DNA of 17,757 bases from Friedmanniella sp. (GTDB lineage Bacteria; Actinomycetota; Actinomycetes; Propionibacteriales; Propionibacteriaceae): positions 1 to 17,757 of the forward strand of contig JAOPXW010000376.1 of the NCBI GenBank assembly GCA_025964935.1. The letters run 5' to 3'. The translations under genes were made by a program, and so were the position numbers. This document shows positions 10,108 to 16,046 of the stretch, piece after piece. Each line of letters begins with the position of its first letter. The stretch's first letter is position 1. Below the pieces are notes generated by a model. That model saw only the letters and a program-made list of their open reading frames with translations. It did not search any database and was not told the origin of the DNA.

Positions 10108-11253
10108 GTGGCGCAGCCAGTTTCCGAGGTCTTTCTCGACTCATCTTCGGCGGAGCCGCTGCTCCCAGATGCACGCCGGGCCTGGCTGGCGGCCTCGGAT
10201 GCCGGGTGGGGTGACCCGCTGCGGCTGCACCGCCCCGGACGGCTCGCGGCCCAGGCCCTGGACCGCGCCCGCGACGTCGTCGCCCAGGCTGTCGGAGCCC
10301 GACCCGACGAGGTCGTCTTCACCGCCTCGGCCAGCCACTCCGCGTACGCCGCCGTCGCCGGCCTGGCGCGCGGCCGCCGCCGGGTGGGCGACGTCGTGGT
10401 GACCACCGCCGTCGACCACTCCGCCGTGCTGGGTGCCGCCGCAGAGGTCGGCCGGCACGCGGTGGTGGAAGTGGACCGGGTCGGTCGGCTGGACCTGGCC
10501 GCGTGGCGCGCCGCCGTGTCCGCGCCGGGGGTCGCGCTGGCCTGTCTGCAGGTCGGCAACCACGAGGTCGGGACCCTGCAGCCGTACGCCGACGCCCTGG
10601 CCGCCGCCCAGCAGGCCGGGGTCCCGGTGGTGCTCGACGCGACGAGCGCCCTGGGCCGCATCGACTGCGCACACCTGGGGGGCTGGTCGGTGCTGACCGG
10701 GGGGGCCGCTGCGTTCGGGGGCCCGTCCTCGGTCGGCCTCCTGGTCCTCCGGAAGGGCGCCCGGTGGCGGGCCCCCTACCCCGTCGACGACTACCAGGAC
10801 GGCCGCTGGCCGGGTGCGCCCGACGTACCGGCCGTCGTGGCCGCGGCCGCCGCGCTCGACTCCTGGCTGCGGATGGGCCGGGCCGTCGGGGAACGGCAGC
10901 GCGCGCTGGTCGACCAGCTGCGGACGGCGCTGCTCGAGCGGGTCCCCGATCTGGAGGTGCCGGGCGACCCCGTGGCCCGTCTCCCCCACCTGCTGACCTT
11001 CTCGGTCCTCTACCTCGACGGTGAGACCCTGACCCTGGCGCTGGACCGGGCCGGGTTCGCCGTCGCGAGCGGCTCGGCGTGCAGCGCCCGCAGCGAGCAC
11101 CCCTCGCACGTCCTCGCGGCCATGGGCAGTCTGACCCACGGCAACGTCCGGGTGGGGCTGACCCGGACGACGACCGCCTCGCAGGTGGCGGCGTTCGCCG
11201 AGGCGGTGGTGCGGATCGCGGCCGACCTGCGCTCCGGGCTGGATCTGCCGTGA
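10108..11253 (+). CDS. Cysteine desulfurase-fold protein lacking the PLP lysine (probable pseudo-enzyme)
   Basis: The 381-residue protein is a class V aminotransferase-fold homologue of IscS/NifS. Conserved landmarks: the FLDSSSAEP start, His104 (VDHSAVL, which stacks on PLP in active enzymes), Asp177 (VVLDATSALG), and the persulfide loop SGSACSARSEHPSHVL with Cys325. Key positions are changed. The SxHK segment that holds PLP as a Schiff base reads GAAAFGGP, with Ala202 in place of lysine. The Asn of NNE is His152, the Gln after DAT is Ser180, and the phosphate-binding GATES region reads SASHS. The only lysine in the whole protein is Lys216, too far along to substitute. Classical desulfuration is therefore unlikely; a scaffold or persulfide-handling role is inference. 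It overlaps tusA by GTGA, pointing to a joint function. Confidence 0.85.
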   Translation: MAQPVSEVFLDSSSAEPLLPDARRAWLAASDAGWGDPLRLHRPGRLAAQALDRARDVVAQAVGARPDEVVFTASASHSAYAAVAGLARGRRRVGDVVVTTAVDHSAVLGAAAEVGRHAVVEVDRVGRLDLAAWRAAVSAPGVALACLQVGNHEVGTLQPYADALAAAQQAGVPVVLDATSALGRIDCAHLGGWSVLTGGAAAFGGPSSVGLLVLRKGARWRAPYPVDDYQDGRWPGAPDVPAVVAAAAALDSWLRMGRAVGERQRALVDQLRTALLERVPDLEVPGDPVARLPHLLTFSVLYLDGETLTLALDRAGFAVASGSACSARSEHPSHVLAAMGSLTHGNVRVGLTRTTTASQVAAFAEAVVRIAADLRSGLDLP

Positions 11254-11468
11254 CGGCGCCGGACCTGGTCCTGGACTGCCGGGGGATGCGGTGTCCGCGG
11301 CCGATCATCGAGATCGCCCGGCACCTGGGCGAGGTGCCGGTCGGTGGGCTGGTCGAGCTGCTGGCCGACGACCCGGCCACCGCGGTCGACCTGGCGGCGT
11401 GGTGCCGGATGCGGGGTCAGGCCCTGGTCACCGCCGACGGGCCCCGCTTCCGCGTCCGGCGCGTCTGA
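11250..11468 (+). CDS. TusA-family sulfur carrier
   Basis: The 72-residue protein is a TusA/SirA-like small sulfur-relay carrier. LVLDCRGMRCPRPIIEIARHL contains the hallmark CPxP motif, with the persulfide-accepting Cys15 and the family's second Cys at residue 10. The rest, VELLADDPATAVDLAAWC through FRVRRV, fits the two-layer fold, and the length is normal. In characterised systems TusA accepts a persulfide from a cysteine desulfurase and passes sulfur on for thiolation or other metabolism. The GTG start at 11250 overlaps the stop of the upstream gene as GTGA. The open frame extends upstream only as a shadow of that gene. A 16-bp hairpin follows 19 bp after the stop. I cannot tell which pathway receives the sulfur. 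Confidence 0.92.
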   Translation: MTAPDLVLDCRGMRCPRPIIEIARHLGEVPVGGLVELLADDPATAVDLAAWCRMRGQALVTADGPRFRVRRV

Positions 11469-11487
11469 CCCGGTCTGACGAAATGAA

Positions 11488-11528
11488 CGAGCCCCCTGCC
11501 CCCGGACTCGGTGGGGGCAGGGGGCTCG
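11488..11528. terminator. Perfect 16-bp hairpin after tusA
   Basis: The arms CGAGCCCCCTGCCCCC and GGGGGCAGGGGGCTCG pair without mismatch around a 9-nt loop (GGACTCGGT). It starts 19 bases after the tusA stop and lies between two convergent genes. There is no T-run. It is probably the terminator of the desulfurase-like/tusA pair. Confidence 0.82.
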
Positions 11529-11570
11529 CACGTGCGGGGCGGGCCGTCGAGGGCCTCGCTCGCGGGGCGA

Positions 11571-11587
11571 CCCGGGTCAGACCCGGG
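11571..11587. terminator. 7-bp hairpin after the A-type carrier gene
   Basis: CCCGGGT and ACCCGGG pair around a three-base CAG loop, ending 9 bases beyond the stop codon of the minus-strand gene at 11597. It is short but entirely GC-rich apart from one A-T pair. It probably works with the larger hairpin at 11488-11528 to insulate the convergent genes. Confidence 0.5.
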
Positions 11588-11596
11588 CGGCGGGGC

Positions 11597-11986
11597 TCAG
11601 TGGAAGCTGTCGCCGCAGGCGCAGGACCCGGTCGCGTTCGGGTTGTCGATCGTGAAGCCCTGCTTCTCGATGGTGTCGACGAAGTCGATGCTCGCACCCA
11701 TCAGGTAGGGAGCGCTCATCCGGTCGGTCACCACGTTGACGCCGCCGAAGCCCTTGACGACGTCACCCTCGAGCTGGCGCTCGTCGAAGAACAGCTGGTA
11801 GCGCAGGCCGGAGCAGCCCCCCGGCTGGACAGCGACGCGGAGCGCGAGGTCGTCACGGCCCTCGCCCTCGAGCAGCGCCTTGACCTTGGCCGCCGCACCG
11901 TCGGTGAGCAGGACGCCGTCGGCGACCGCCGCGGTCTCGACCGCCGTGTCGTCGGTGGAGGCAAAGGTCTGGTCGGTTGCCGTCAT
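11597..11986 (-). CDS. A-type iron-sulfur cluster carrier (HesB/IscA/ErpA family)
   Basis: The 129-residue protein belongs to the A-type carriers that hand Fe-S clusters to target enzymes. All three cluster-binding cysteines are present: Cys58 in GGCSGLRY and Cys122 and Cys124 in GSCACGDSFH. The first 20 or so residues (TDQTFASTDDTAVETAA) are an unstructured extension before the domain. The ATG at 11986 has GGGAGA upstream, unlike the leaderless genes around it. A well-spaced promoter lies about 110 bp upstream. Its neighbours include the Fe-S enzyme NadA and a sulfur-carrier gene, which suggests that NadA may be a client; that is inference. ErpA is the closest functional label, but the subfamily cannot be settled by eye. 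Confidence 0.94.
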   Translation of the reverse strand: MTATDQTFASTDDTAVETAAVADGVLLTDGAAAKVKALLEGEGRDDLALRVAVQPGGCSGLRYQLFFDERQLEGDVVKGFGGVNVVTDRMSAPYLMGASIDFVDTIEKQGFTIDNPNATGSCACGDSFH

Positions 11987-12097
11987 ATCGGTCTCCCATG
12001 TGTGGACGAAGTGAGAGGGCCTCGGTCTGACCCGTGGTCACAACCGCCTGCTACGGGCGGCTATTCCCGACGGGACCGGCCTCGACCTCTGCTCCTC

Positions 12098-12126
12098 AGT
12101 GTAAAGGTGCCCGGAAGCCGGTCCAA
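12098..12126 (-). promoter_or_regulatory. Promoter of the A-type carrier gene: TTGGAC, 17 bp, TACACT
   Basis: On the minus strand TTGGAC (12121-12126) and TACACT (12098-12103) are separated by exactly 17 bp, the best -35/-10 pair in the window. Transcription would start near 12091 and leave a leader of about 105 nt before the ATG at 11986. That leader holds a small stem (CCGCC/GGCGG, 12044-12060). Confidence 0.65.
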
Positions 12127-12145
12127 ACGATGCGCGGGATCCGCC

Positions 12146-13195
12146 TCACCAGCGCCAGGACCGGGCCACCCGCCGGGCCAGGGCGGCCAGCTCCTCGGCC
12201 GTCACATCCCCGCCGCTCGGCCGGTCGAGGCTGGACTCCCGGACCGCGTACGCCGCCTCGACCCCCATCGTCCGCATCTCCCGGGACCCGATCACCACCT
12301 CCCCGGCCACCACGACGCAGGGGCAGAGTGCCTCCGCCGCCGCTGCCGCCGCCGCGGCGACCACGCCCCCGCCCCGCCGGGCGAAGTCGAAGACCGAGCA
12401 GCCGGTCAGCACCAGATCCAGCTGGCGGAGGTCGGCCTCGGCCAGGGCCACGGCCGGCCCGGAGGTGAGCGACCCACCGAGAGCGAGCACGGCCAGTCCG
12501 AGACCGCCGCAGGCCCCGGCGCCGGGCGCGCCCACGAGCTCGGGTCCCGCGAGCCGGGCCAGCTGCTCCAGCGCGGCGTCCACCGCCAGCATCTCCTCCG
12601 ACGCCGCGCCCGCCGTCCGCCCCACCAGGGAGGTGATGCCTCGCAGACCGCAGAGCGGCTGGGCGAGCTGGTCGGAGGGCACCACCCCCACCAGCCGGGT
12701 GGAGCCGAGCCGGGACCGTACGGCCGTCAGGTCGAGGCGACCCAGGCCGACCAGCCCGCGCGCGCCCTCCTCCAGGCTCACGTCGGCGCTCGCCCCGAGG
12801 GCGGCCAGCAGGCCGGCGCCGGCGTCGTGCACCGTCGACCCGGCCAGGTCCACGTAGATCCGCTCCGGGGTGGGCCCGGTGAGCAGCGGGGCGAGCGCGT
12901 CCCCCAGCGGCCGGGAGGACGCCTCGTACAGCGCACCGTCGGGGGCCACGACCTCGACCCCGACACCCCGTACGGCGTCCCCCGGCTCCCCGACGTGAGT
13001 CTCCACCGGACCGGCGCCCGCCCGGGTCGACGTGGCGACGCCGAGCCGGTCCGCGAGGGCCGTCAGGAAGCCGGATCCGGCCTCCCCCACCGGGAGCACC
13101 TGCAGCTGCGCCCCGGTCCAGGCCCGGGCGAGCACCTCCCCCGCCGCGGCGGAGCCGAGGGCTCCGATCTGGTCGCTGGCCACCAGGACCCGCAC
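12146..13195 (-). CDS. Diverged glycerate kinase-family protein
   Basis: The 349-residue protein resembles the GlxK-type glycerate kinase fold. VRVLVASDQIGALGSAAAGEVLARAW corresponds to the family's opening segment, LPVGEAGSGF to PVADGGEGT, YVDLAGSTVHDAGAGLLAALGA to the VDLGGSATNDGGAG loop, and GAPGAGACGGLG to the glycine-rich GAAGGLG. However, the first motif lacks the family lysine, the PVADGGEG motif is altered, and the ITGEGRID motif reads LTGCSVFD. The protein has no lysine at all. Kinase activity is therefore doubtful. From memory a homologue sits in the same neighbourhood in mycobacteria (Rv2205c). The GTG at 13195 begins the domain; the frame is open up to 13321 but that part has no family similarity. 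A TACGAT hexamer at 13241-13246 (minus strand) could be its -10. Confidence 0.78.
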   Translation of the reverse strand: MRVLVASDQIGALGSAAAGEVLARAWTGAQLQVLPVGEAGSGFLTALADRLGVATSTRAGAGPVETHVGEPGDAVRGVGVEVVAPDGALYEASSRPLGDALAPLLTGPTPERIYVDLAGSTVHDAGAGLLAALGASADVSLEEGARGLVGLGRLDLTAVRSRLGSTRLVGVVPSDQLAQPLCGLRGITSLVGRTAGAASEEMLAVDAALEQLARLAGPELVGAPGAGACGGLGLAVLALGGSLTSGPAVALAEADLRQLDLVLTGCSVFDFARRGGGVVAAAAAAAAEALCPCVVVAGEVVIGSREMRTMGVEAAYAVRESSLDRPSGGDVTAEELAALARRVARSWRW

Positions 13196-13260
13196 GAGGC
13201 CACCCCCACCCCAGGCCGGCCCGATGCCGACGACCTGGTCATCGTAGGGACCGGGTGGCC

Positions 13261-13280
13261 GCGGACGCCCACGCGTCCGC
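13261..13280. promoter_or_regulatory. 20-bp inverted repeat between the kinase-like gene and nadA
   Basis: GCGGACG and CGTCCGC form a perfect 7-bp inverted repeat around a six-base spacer (CCCACG). It lies in the 152-bp divergent region, 14 bp upstream of the candidate -10 of the kinase-like gene and 55 bp upstream of the nadA -10. The position suits an operator for a dimeric regulator, but the regulator is unknown and a chance GC-rich repeat is possible. Confidence 0.35.
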
Positions 13281-13335
13281 CTCGGGAGGCGTTCCGGGGT
13301 CCCTCCGGCCGCCCTTCCCACCCGCTCGCTCGGGC

Positions 13336-13341
13336 TACATT
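13336..13341 (+). promoter_or_regulatory. nadA: -10-like hexamer 6 nt before the nadA GTG (leaderless promoter)
   Basis: TACATT ends six bases before the GTG at 13348, the spacing expected for transcription starting at the start codon. It is a close match to the TANNNT pattern. The spacer GTGGAG contains another in-frame GTG (13342), which is too near the hexamer to be transcribed. Confidence 0.55.
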
Positions 13342-13347
13342 GTGGAG

Positions 13348-14544
13348 GTGACCACCACTCCTGCCCGGCCGGACGTCAGCCCCGGCACGCCGTTGTCGCT
13401 GTTCGTGCTGGGCCAGGGCGCCGACCCCCGGTCCGAGCGCGGGGTCGAGTGTCCCGGGGACCTGCCCCCCGCCTCCGACCCGGCTCTGGTCGAGCGCGCC
13501 CGGCGGGCCAAGGCCGCGCTGGGCGACCGACTGTTCGTGCTCGGGCACCACTACCAGCGGGACGAGGTCATCCAGTTCGCCGACGTGACCGGTGACTCCT
13601 TCAAGCTGGCCCGGGAGGCCGCCGCCCGCCCCGACGCCGAGTTCATCGTGTTCTGCGGCGTGCACTTCATGGCGGAGTCCGCCGACATCCTGACCTCCGC
13701 CGACCAGCGGGTGATCCTGCCGGACCTGGCGGCGGGCTGCTCGATGGCCGACATGGCCAGGTTGAGCCAGGTCGAGGACTGCTGGGACACCCTGACCGAC
13801 GCCGGGGTGGCCGGTCGGACCGTGCCCGTCACCTACATGAACTCCTCGGCCGACATCAAGGCCTTCTGCGGCCGGCACGGCGGCGTGGTCTGCACCAGTT
13901 CCAACGCGAAGTCGGTGCTGGCCTGGGCGTTCGAGCGCGGTGAGAAGGTGCTCTTCCTGCCCGACCAGCACCTCGGCCGCAACACCGCCGTGCGCGAGAT
14001 GGGTCTGGACCTGGCGGACTGCGTGGTCTTCGACCCGCACCGACCCAACGGCGGCCTGACCACCGAGGAGCTGCAGCGGGCCACGATGATCCTGTGGAAG
14101 GGGCACTGCTCCGTTCACGGCCGGTTCACCACCCAGGCCGTCGACGACGTCCGGGCCCGGGTGCCCGGGGTCCAGGTGCTCGTGCACCCCGAGTGCCAGC
14201 ACGAGGTGGTGCTGAAGGCCGACCAGGTCGGGTCGACGGAGTTCATCATCAAGGCGGTGGAGAAAGCCCCGGCGGGATCCAAGTGGGCGATCGGCACCGA
14301 TCTGAACCTGGTGAAGCGGCTGGCCGCGGCTCACCCCGAGCAGGAGATCGTCTTCCTCGAGAAGCACGTCTGCTACTGCGCCACCATGAACCGGATCGAC
14401 CTGCCGCACCTGGTCTGGGCGTTGGAGAACCTGGCGCAGGGGCACGTCGTCAACCAGATCGTGGTCGACGACGACACCGCCCGCTACGCCCGGGAGGCGC
14501 TGCAGCGGATGCTCGACCTCCCCGGCGAGACCACCAAGGACTGA
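13348..14544 (+). CDS. nadA: Quinolinate synthase
   Basis: NadA condenses iminoaspartate (from NadB) with dihydroxyacetone phosphate to quinolinate, the first committed compound of de novo NAD synthesis, using a [4Fe-4S] cluster. The 398-residue protein shows LGHHYQRDEVIQFAD at about 65-79, FCGVHFMAESADIL with Cys103, NSSADIKAFCG, LPDQHLGRN, WKGHCSVHGRF with Cys254, HPEC, and EKHVCYCATMNRID with Cys342/Cys344. The three cluster ligands are most likely Cys103, Cys254 and Cys344. The first 45 residues are a variable extension typical of the longer NadA type. The GTG at 13348 is chosen from the TACATT element 6 nt upstream; the frame is open to 13255. No nadB or nadC is in the window. It converges with pspAA across 27 bp. 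Confidence 0.96.
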   Translation: MTTTPARPDVSPGTPLSLFVLGQGADPRSERGVECPGDLPPASDPALVERARRAKAALGDRLFVLGHHYQRDEVIQFADVTGDSFKLAREAAARPDAEFIVFCGVHFMAESADILTSADQRVILPDLAAGCSMADMARLSQVEDCWDTLTDAGVAGRTVPVTYMNSSADIKAFCGRHGGVVCTSSNAKSVLAWAFERGEKVLFLPDQHLGRNTAVREMGLDLADCVVFDPHRPNGGLTTEELQRATMILWKGHCSVHGRFTTQAVDDVRARVPGVQVLVHPECQHEVVLKADQVGSTEFIIKAVEKAPAGSKWAIGTDLNLVKRLAAAHPEQEIVFLEKHVCYCATMNRIDLPHLVWALENLAQGHVVNQIVVDDDTARYAREALQRMLDLPGETTKD

Positions 14545-14552
14545 CCCCCGTA

Positions 14553-14578
14553 CGGCTGGGGACCGGGCCCGTCAGCCG
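14553..14578. terminator. Weak hairpin between nadA and pspAA
   Basis: CGGCTG and CAGCCG can pair around a 14-nt GC-rich loop, with possible inner GGG/CCC pairing. It spans the short gap between the convergent genes and covers the pspAA stop codon. It is much weaker than the other hairpins here. Confidence 0.28.
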
Positions 14579-14856
14579 GGGATCAGACCCTCGTCGGAAT
14601 CGCTCAGCATCGCCTCGACCTCGGCCAGGCTGGCGTCGGTCGAGGGCAGGATGAGGTCGGAGTCCACGAGCTCGGCGTCGGGCACCGGCTTGCCCGTCGT
14701 ACGCACCCGGTCGTGCAGGGCCGTGAGGGCCAGGGCCAGAGCCGCCGCGTCCTCACTGCGGACGGCCCGCTCGATCTGGTCGTCGATCTCGTTCAGCCCG
14801 GTCACGGCCTCGTTGGGGACCTCCCACTGGCCGGCGTTCAGGATGCGCACGATCAC
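14572..14856 (-). CDS. PspA-associated protein PspAA
   Basis: The 94-residue protein matches the PspAA domain family, small proteins encoded beside PspA in actinobacteria and many other prokaryotes. It starts MIVRILNAGQWEVPNEAVTGL, continues with NEIDDQIERAV and a helical middle, and ends with the typical DLILPSTDASLAEVEAML and EGLIPG. It is predicted to be a soluble partner of PspA at the membrane; its exact role is not established. The GTG start at 14856 overlaps the pspA stop as GTGA, with a strong GGAGGA ribosome-binding site inside the end of pspA. It should therefore be made together with PspA. Confidence 0.9.
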   Translation of the reverse strand: MIVRILNAGQWEVPNEAVTGLNEIDDQIERAVRSEDAAALALALTALHDRVRTTGKPVPDAELVDSDLILPSTDASLAEVEAMLSDSDEGLIPG

Positions 14857-15701
14857 CGGAGCTCCTCCTGCTGGGGCTGACCCTGGGCCTGGGTGCCGAA
14901 GGCGGGCGGCTCGGTGGCCGCCGGGGACTGCTGGGCCTGGACGGGGGCCGGCTGAGCGGCCGTGCCACCGGTCAGCGCCGGGGCGGCCGCAGCCGGGCCG
15001 GCACCGAGGCTGGCCTTCATCCGCGACAGCTCGTTCTCCACGTCAGAGGTCGACGCGAGCTGCTCCAGCTCCAGCGTGATGTCGTCCTTGGTCGTCCCGG
15101 TCGGGTCGTCGAGCGCGCCACTGGCCAGCAGCTCGTCGATCGCCCCGGCCCGGGCCTGCATCTGGGCCGTCTTGTCCTCGGCCCGCTGGACGGCCAGGCC
15201 GACGTCGCCCATCTCCTCGCTGATGCCGGAGAACGCCTCCCCGATCCGGGTCTGCGCCTCGGCCGCGGAGTAGGTGGCCTTGATGGTCTCCTTCTTGGTC
15301 CGGAAGGCGTCCACCTTGGCCTGCAGCCGCTGGCTCGCCCGCACCAGCTTCTCCTCCTCGCCCTGCAGCTGGGCGTGCTGGGCCTGCAGGTCGGTCAGCT
15401 GCTGCTGGATCCCCGACCGGCGGGTCAGCGCCTCGCGGGCCAGGTCCTCGCGGCCGACCTCGAGCGCCTTCTGCGCCTGCTGGGTCAGCTTGTCGGCCTG
15501 GGTGCTCAGGCCGTTGGCCTGGAGCTCGATCCGCTTGCGGCTGGTCGCGACGTCGGCGACACCCCGCCGCACCTTCTGCAGCAGCTCGAGCTGGCGCTGG
15601 TAGGAGTAGTCGAGGGTTTGGCGCGGGTCCTCGAGCTTGTCCAGGGCCTTGTCGGTCTTGGCGCGAAAGATCAGGGACATGCGCTGAAAAATGCCGCTCA
15701 T
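14853..15701 (-). CDS. pspA: PspA/IM30 (ESCRT-III-like) membrane-stress protein
   Basis: The 282-residue protein is a PspA/Vipp1-type coiled-coil protein that binds and protects the inner membrane under envelope stress. The N-terminal amphipathic helix (MSGIFQRMSLIFRAKTDKAL) is followed by LDYSYQRQLELLQKVRRGVADV and continuous charged helices to about residue 220. VENELSRMKASLG is typical near the end of the coiled-coil. The last 50 or so residues are an Ala/Pro/Gln-rich low-complexity tail. The ATG at 15701 begins the family domain; the frame is open to 16700 but that part is antisense to other genes. AAGGA lies 14 nt upstream, rather far. Met8 (15680) is an alternative start without a ribosome-binding site. 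It is first gene of the pspA-pspAA pair and divergent from the DUF3043 gene. Confidence 0.93.
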   Translation of the reverse strand: MSGIFQRMSLIFRAKTDKALDKLEDPRQTLDYSYQRQLELLQKVRRGVADVATSRKRIELQANGLSTQADKLTQQAQKALEVGREDLAREALTRRSGIQQQLTDLQAQHAQLQGEEEKLVRASQRLQAKVDAFRTKKETIKATYSAAEAQTRIGEAFSGISEEMGDVGLAVQRAEDKTAQMQARAGAIDELLASGALDDPTGTTKDDITLELEQLASTSDVENELSRMKASLGAGPAAAAPALTGGTAAQPAPVQAQQSPAATEPPAFGTQAQGQPQQEELR

Positions 15702-16046
15702 GAGTGCTCTGCTGGTCCTTCCAGTGACTCCGGTCCGCGGGGCGCGGCTATGCAGACCCCTACCGTAGCCCCGCCCCGAGGCCCACGAACAGGAGCCGCG
15801 GGCACTCATGGGGGTCTCACGGGGCGTTCTCAGGGTTCGGGCGCCCCGACCCGGGGTCCGGAGCGGTCCGGCCGGAGGCGCCGGTGGGGCGGTTCGCATC
15901 GCACGCGTTCGCCATCGGACCGGGTCGCCTGAGAGAATCGGGGTCTGGGTCGGCATGCTCGGAGGTCCGGTGCCGACCGGCGACGAGGTGCTCGTCTCGT
16001 CGCTCGTTGTCCTGTTCTGCTGCACCCGCACCACTGAGAGGCACCC
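15702..16046. other. 345-bp divergent intergenic region between pspA and the DUF3043 gene
   Basis: I find no convincing gene here. The minus strand has a TACGGT hexamer at 15762-15767 that could be the pspA -10, giving a leader of about 55 nt. The plus strand has GAGAAT at 15933-15938 as a possible -10 for the DUF3043 gene, leaving a leader of about 100 nt, and a small stem GACGAG/CTCGTC at 15982-15996. An ATG at 15957 opens a frame that runs into the DUF3043 gene out of phase, so it is unlikely to be a protein. No sigma-E type GGAAC/GTT pair was recognised for pspA. Confidence 0.4.

Noticed and set aside
11291..13351. A 686-codon open frame on the plus strand
   Set aside because: It crosses tusA, the carrier gene and the kinase-like gene on other frames or strands, ignores two hairpins, and has no recognisable domain.
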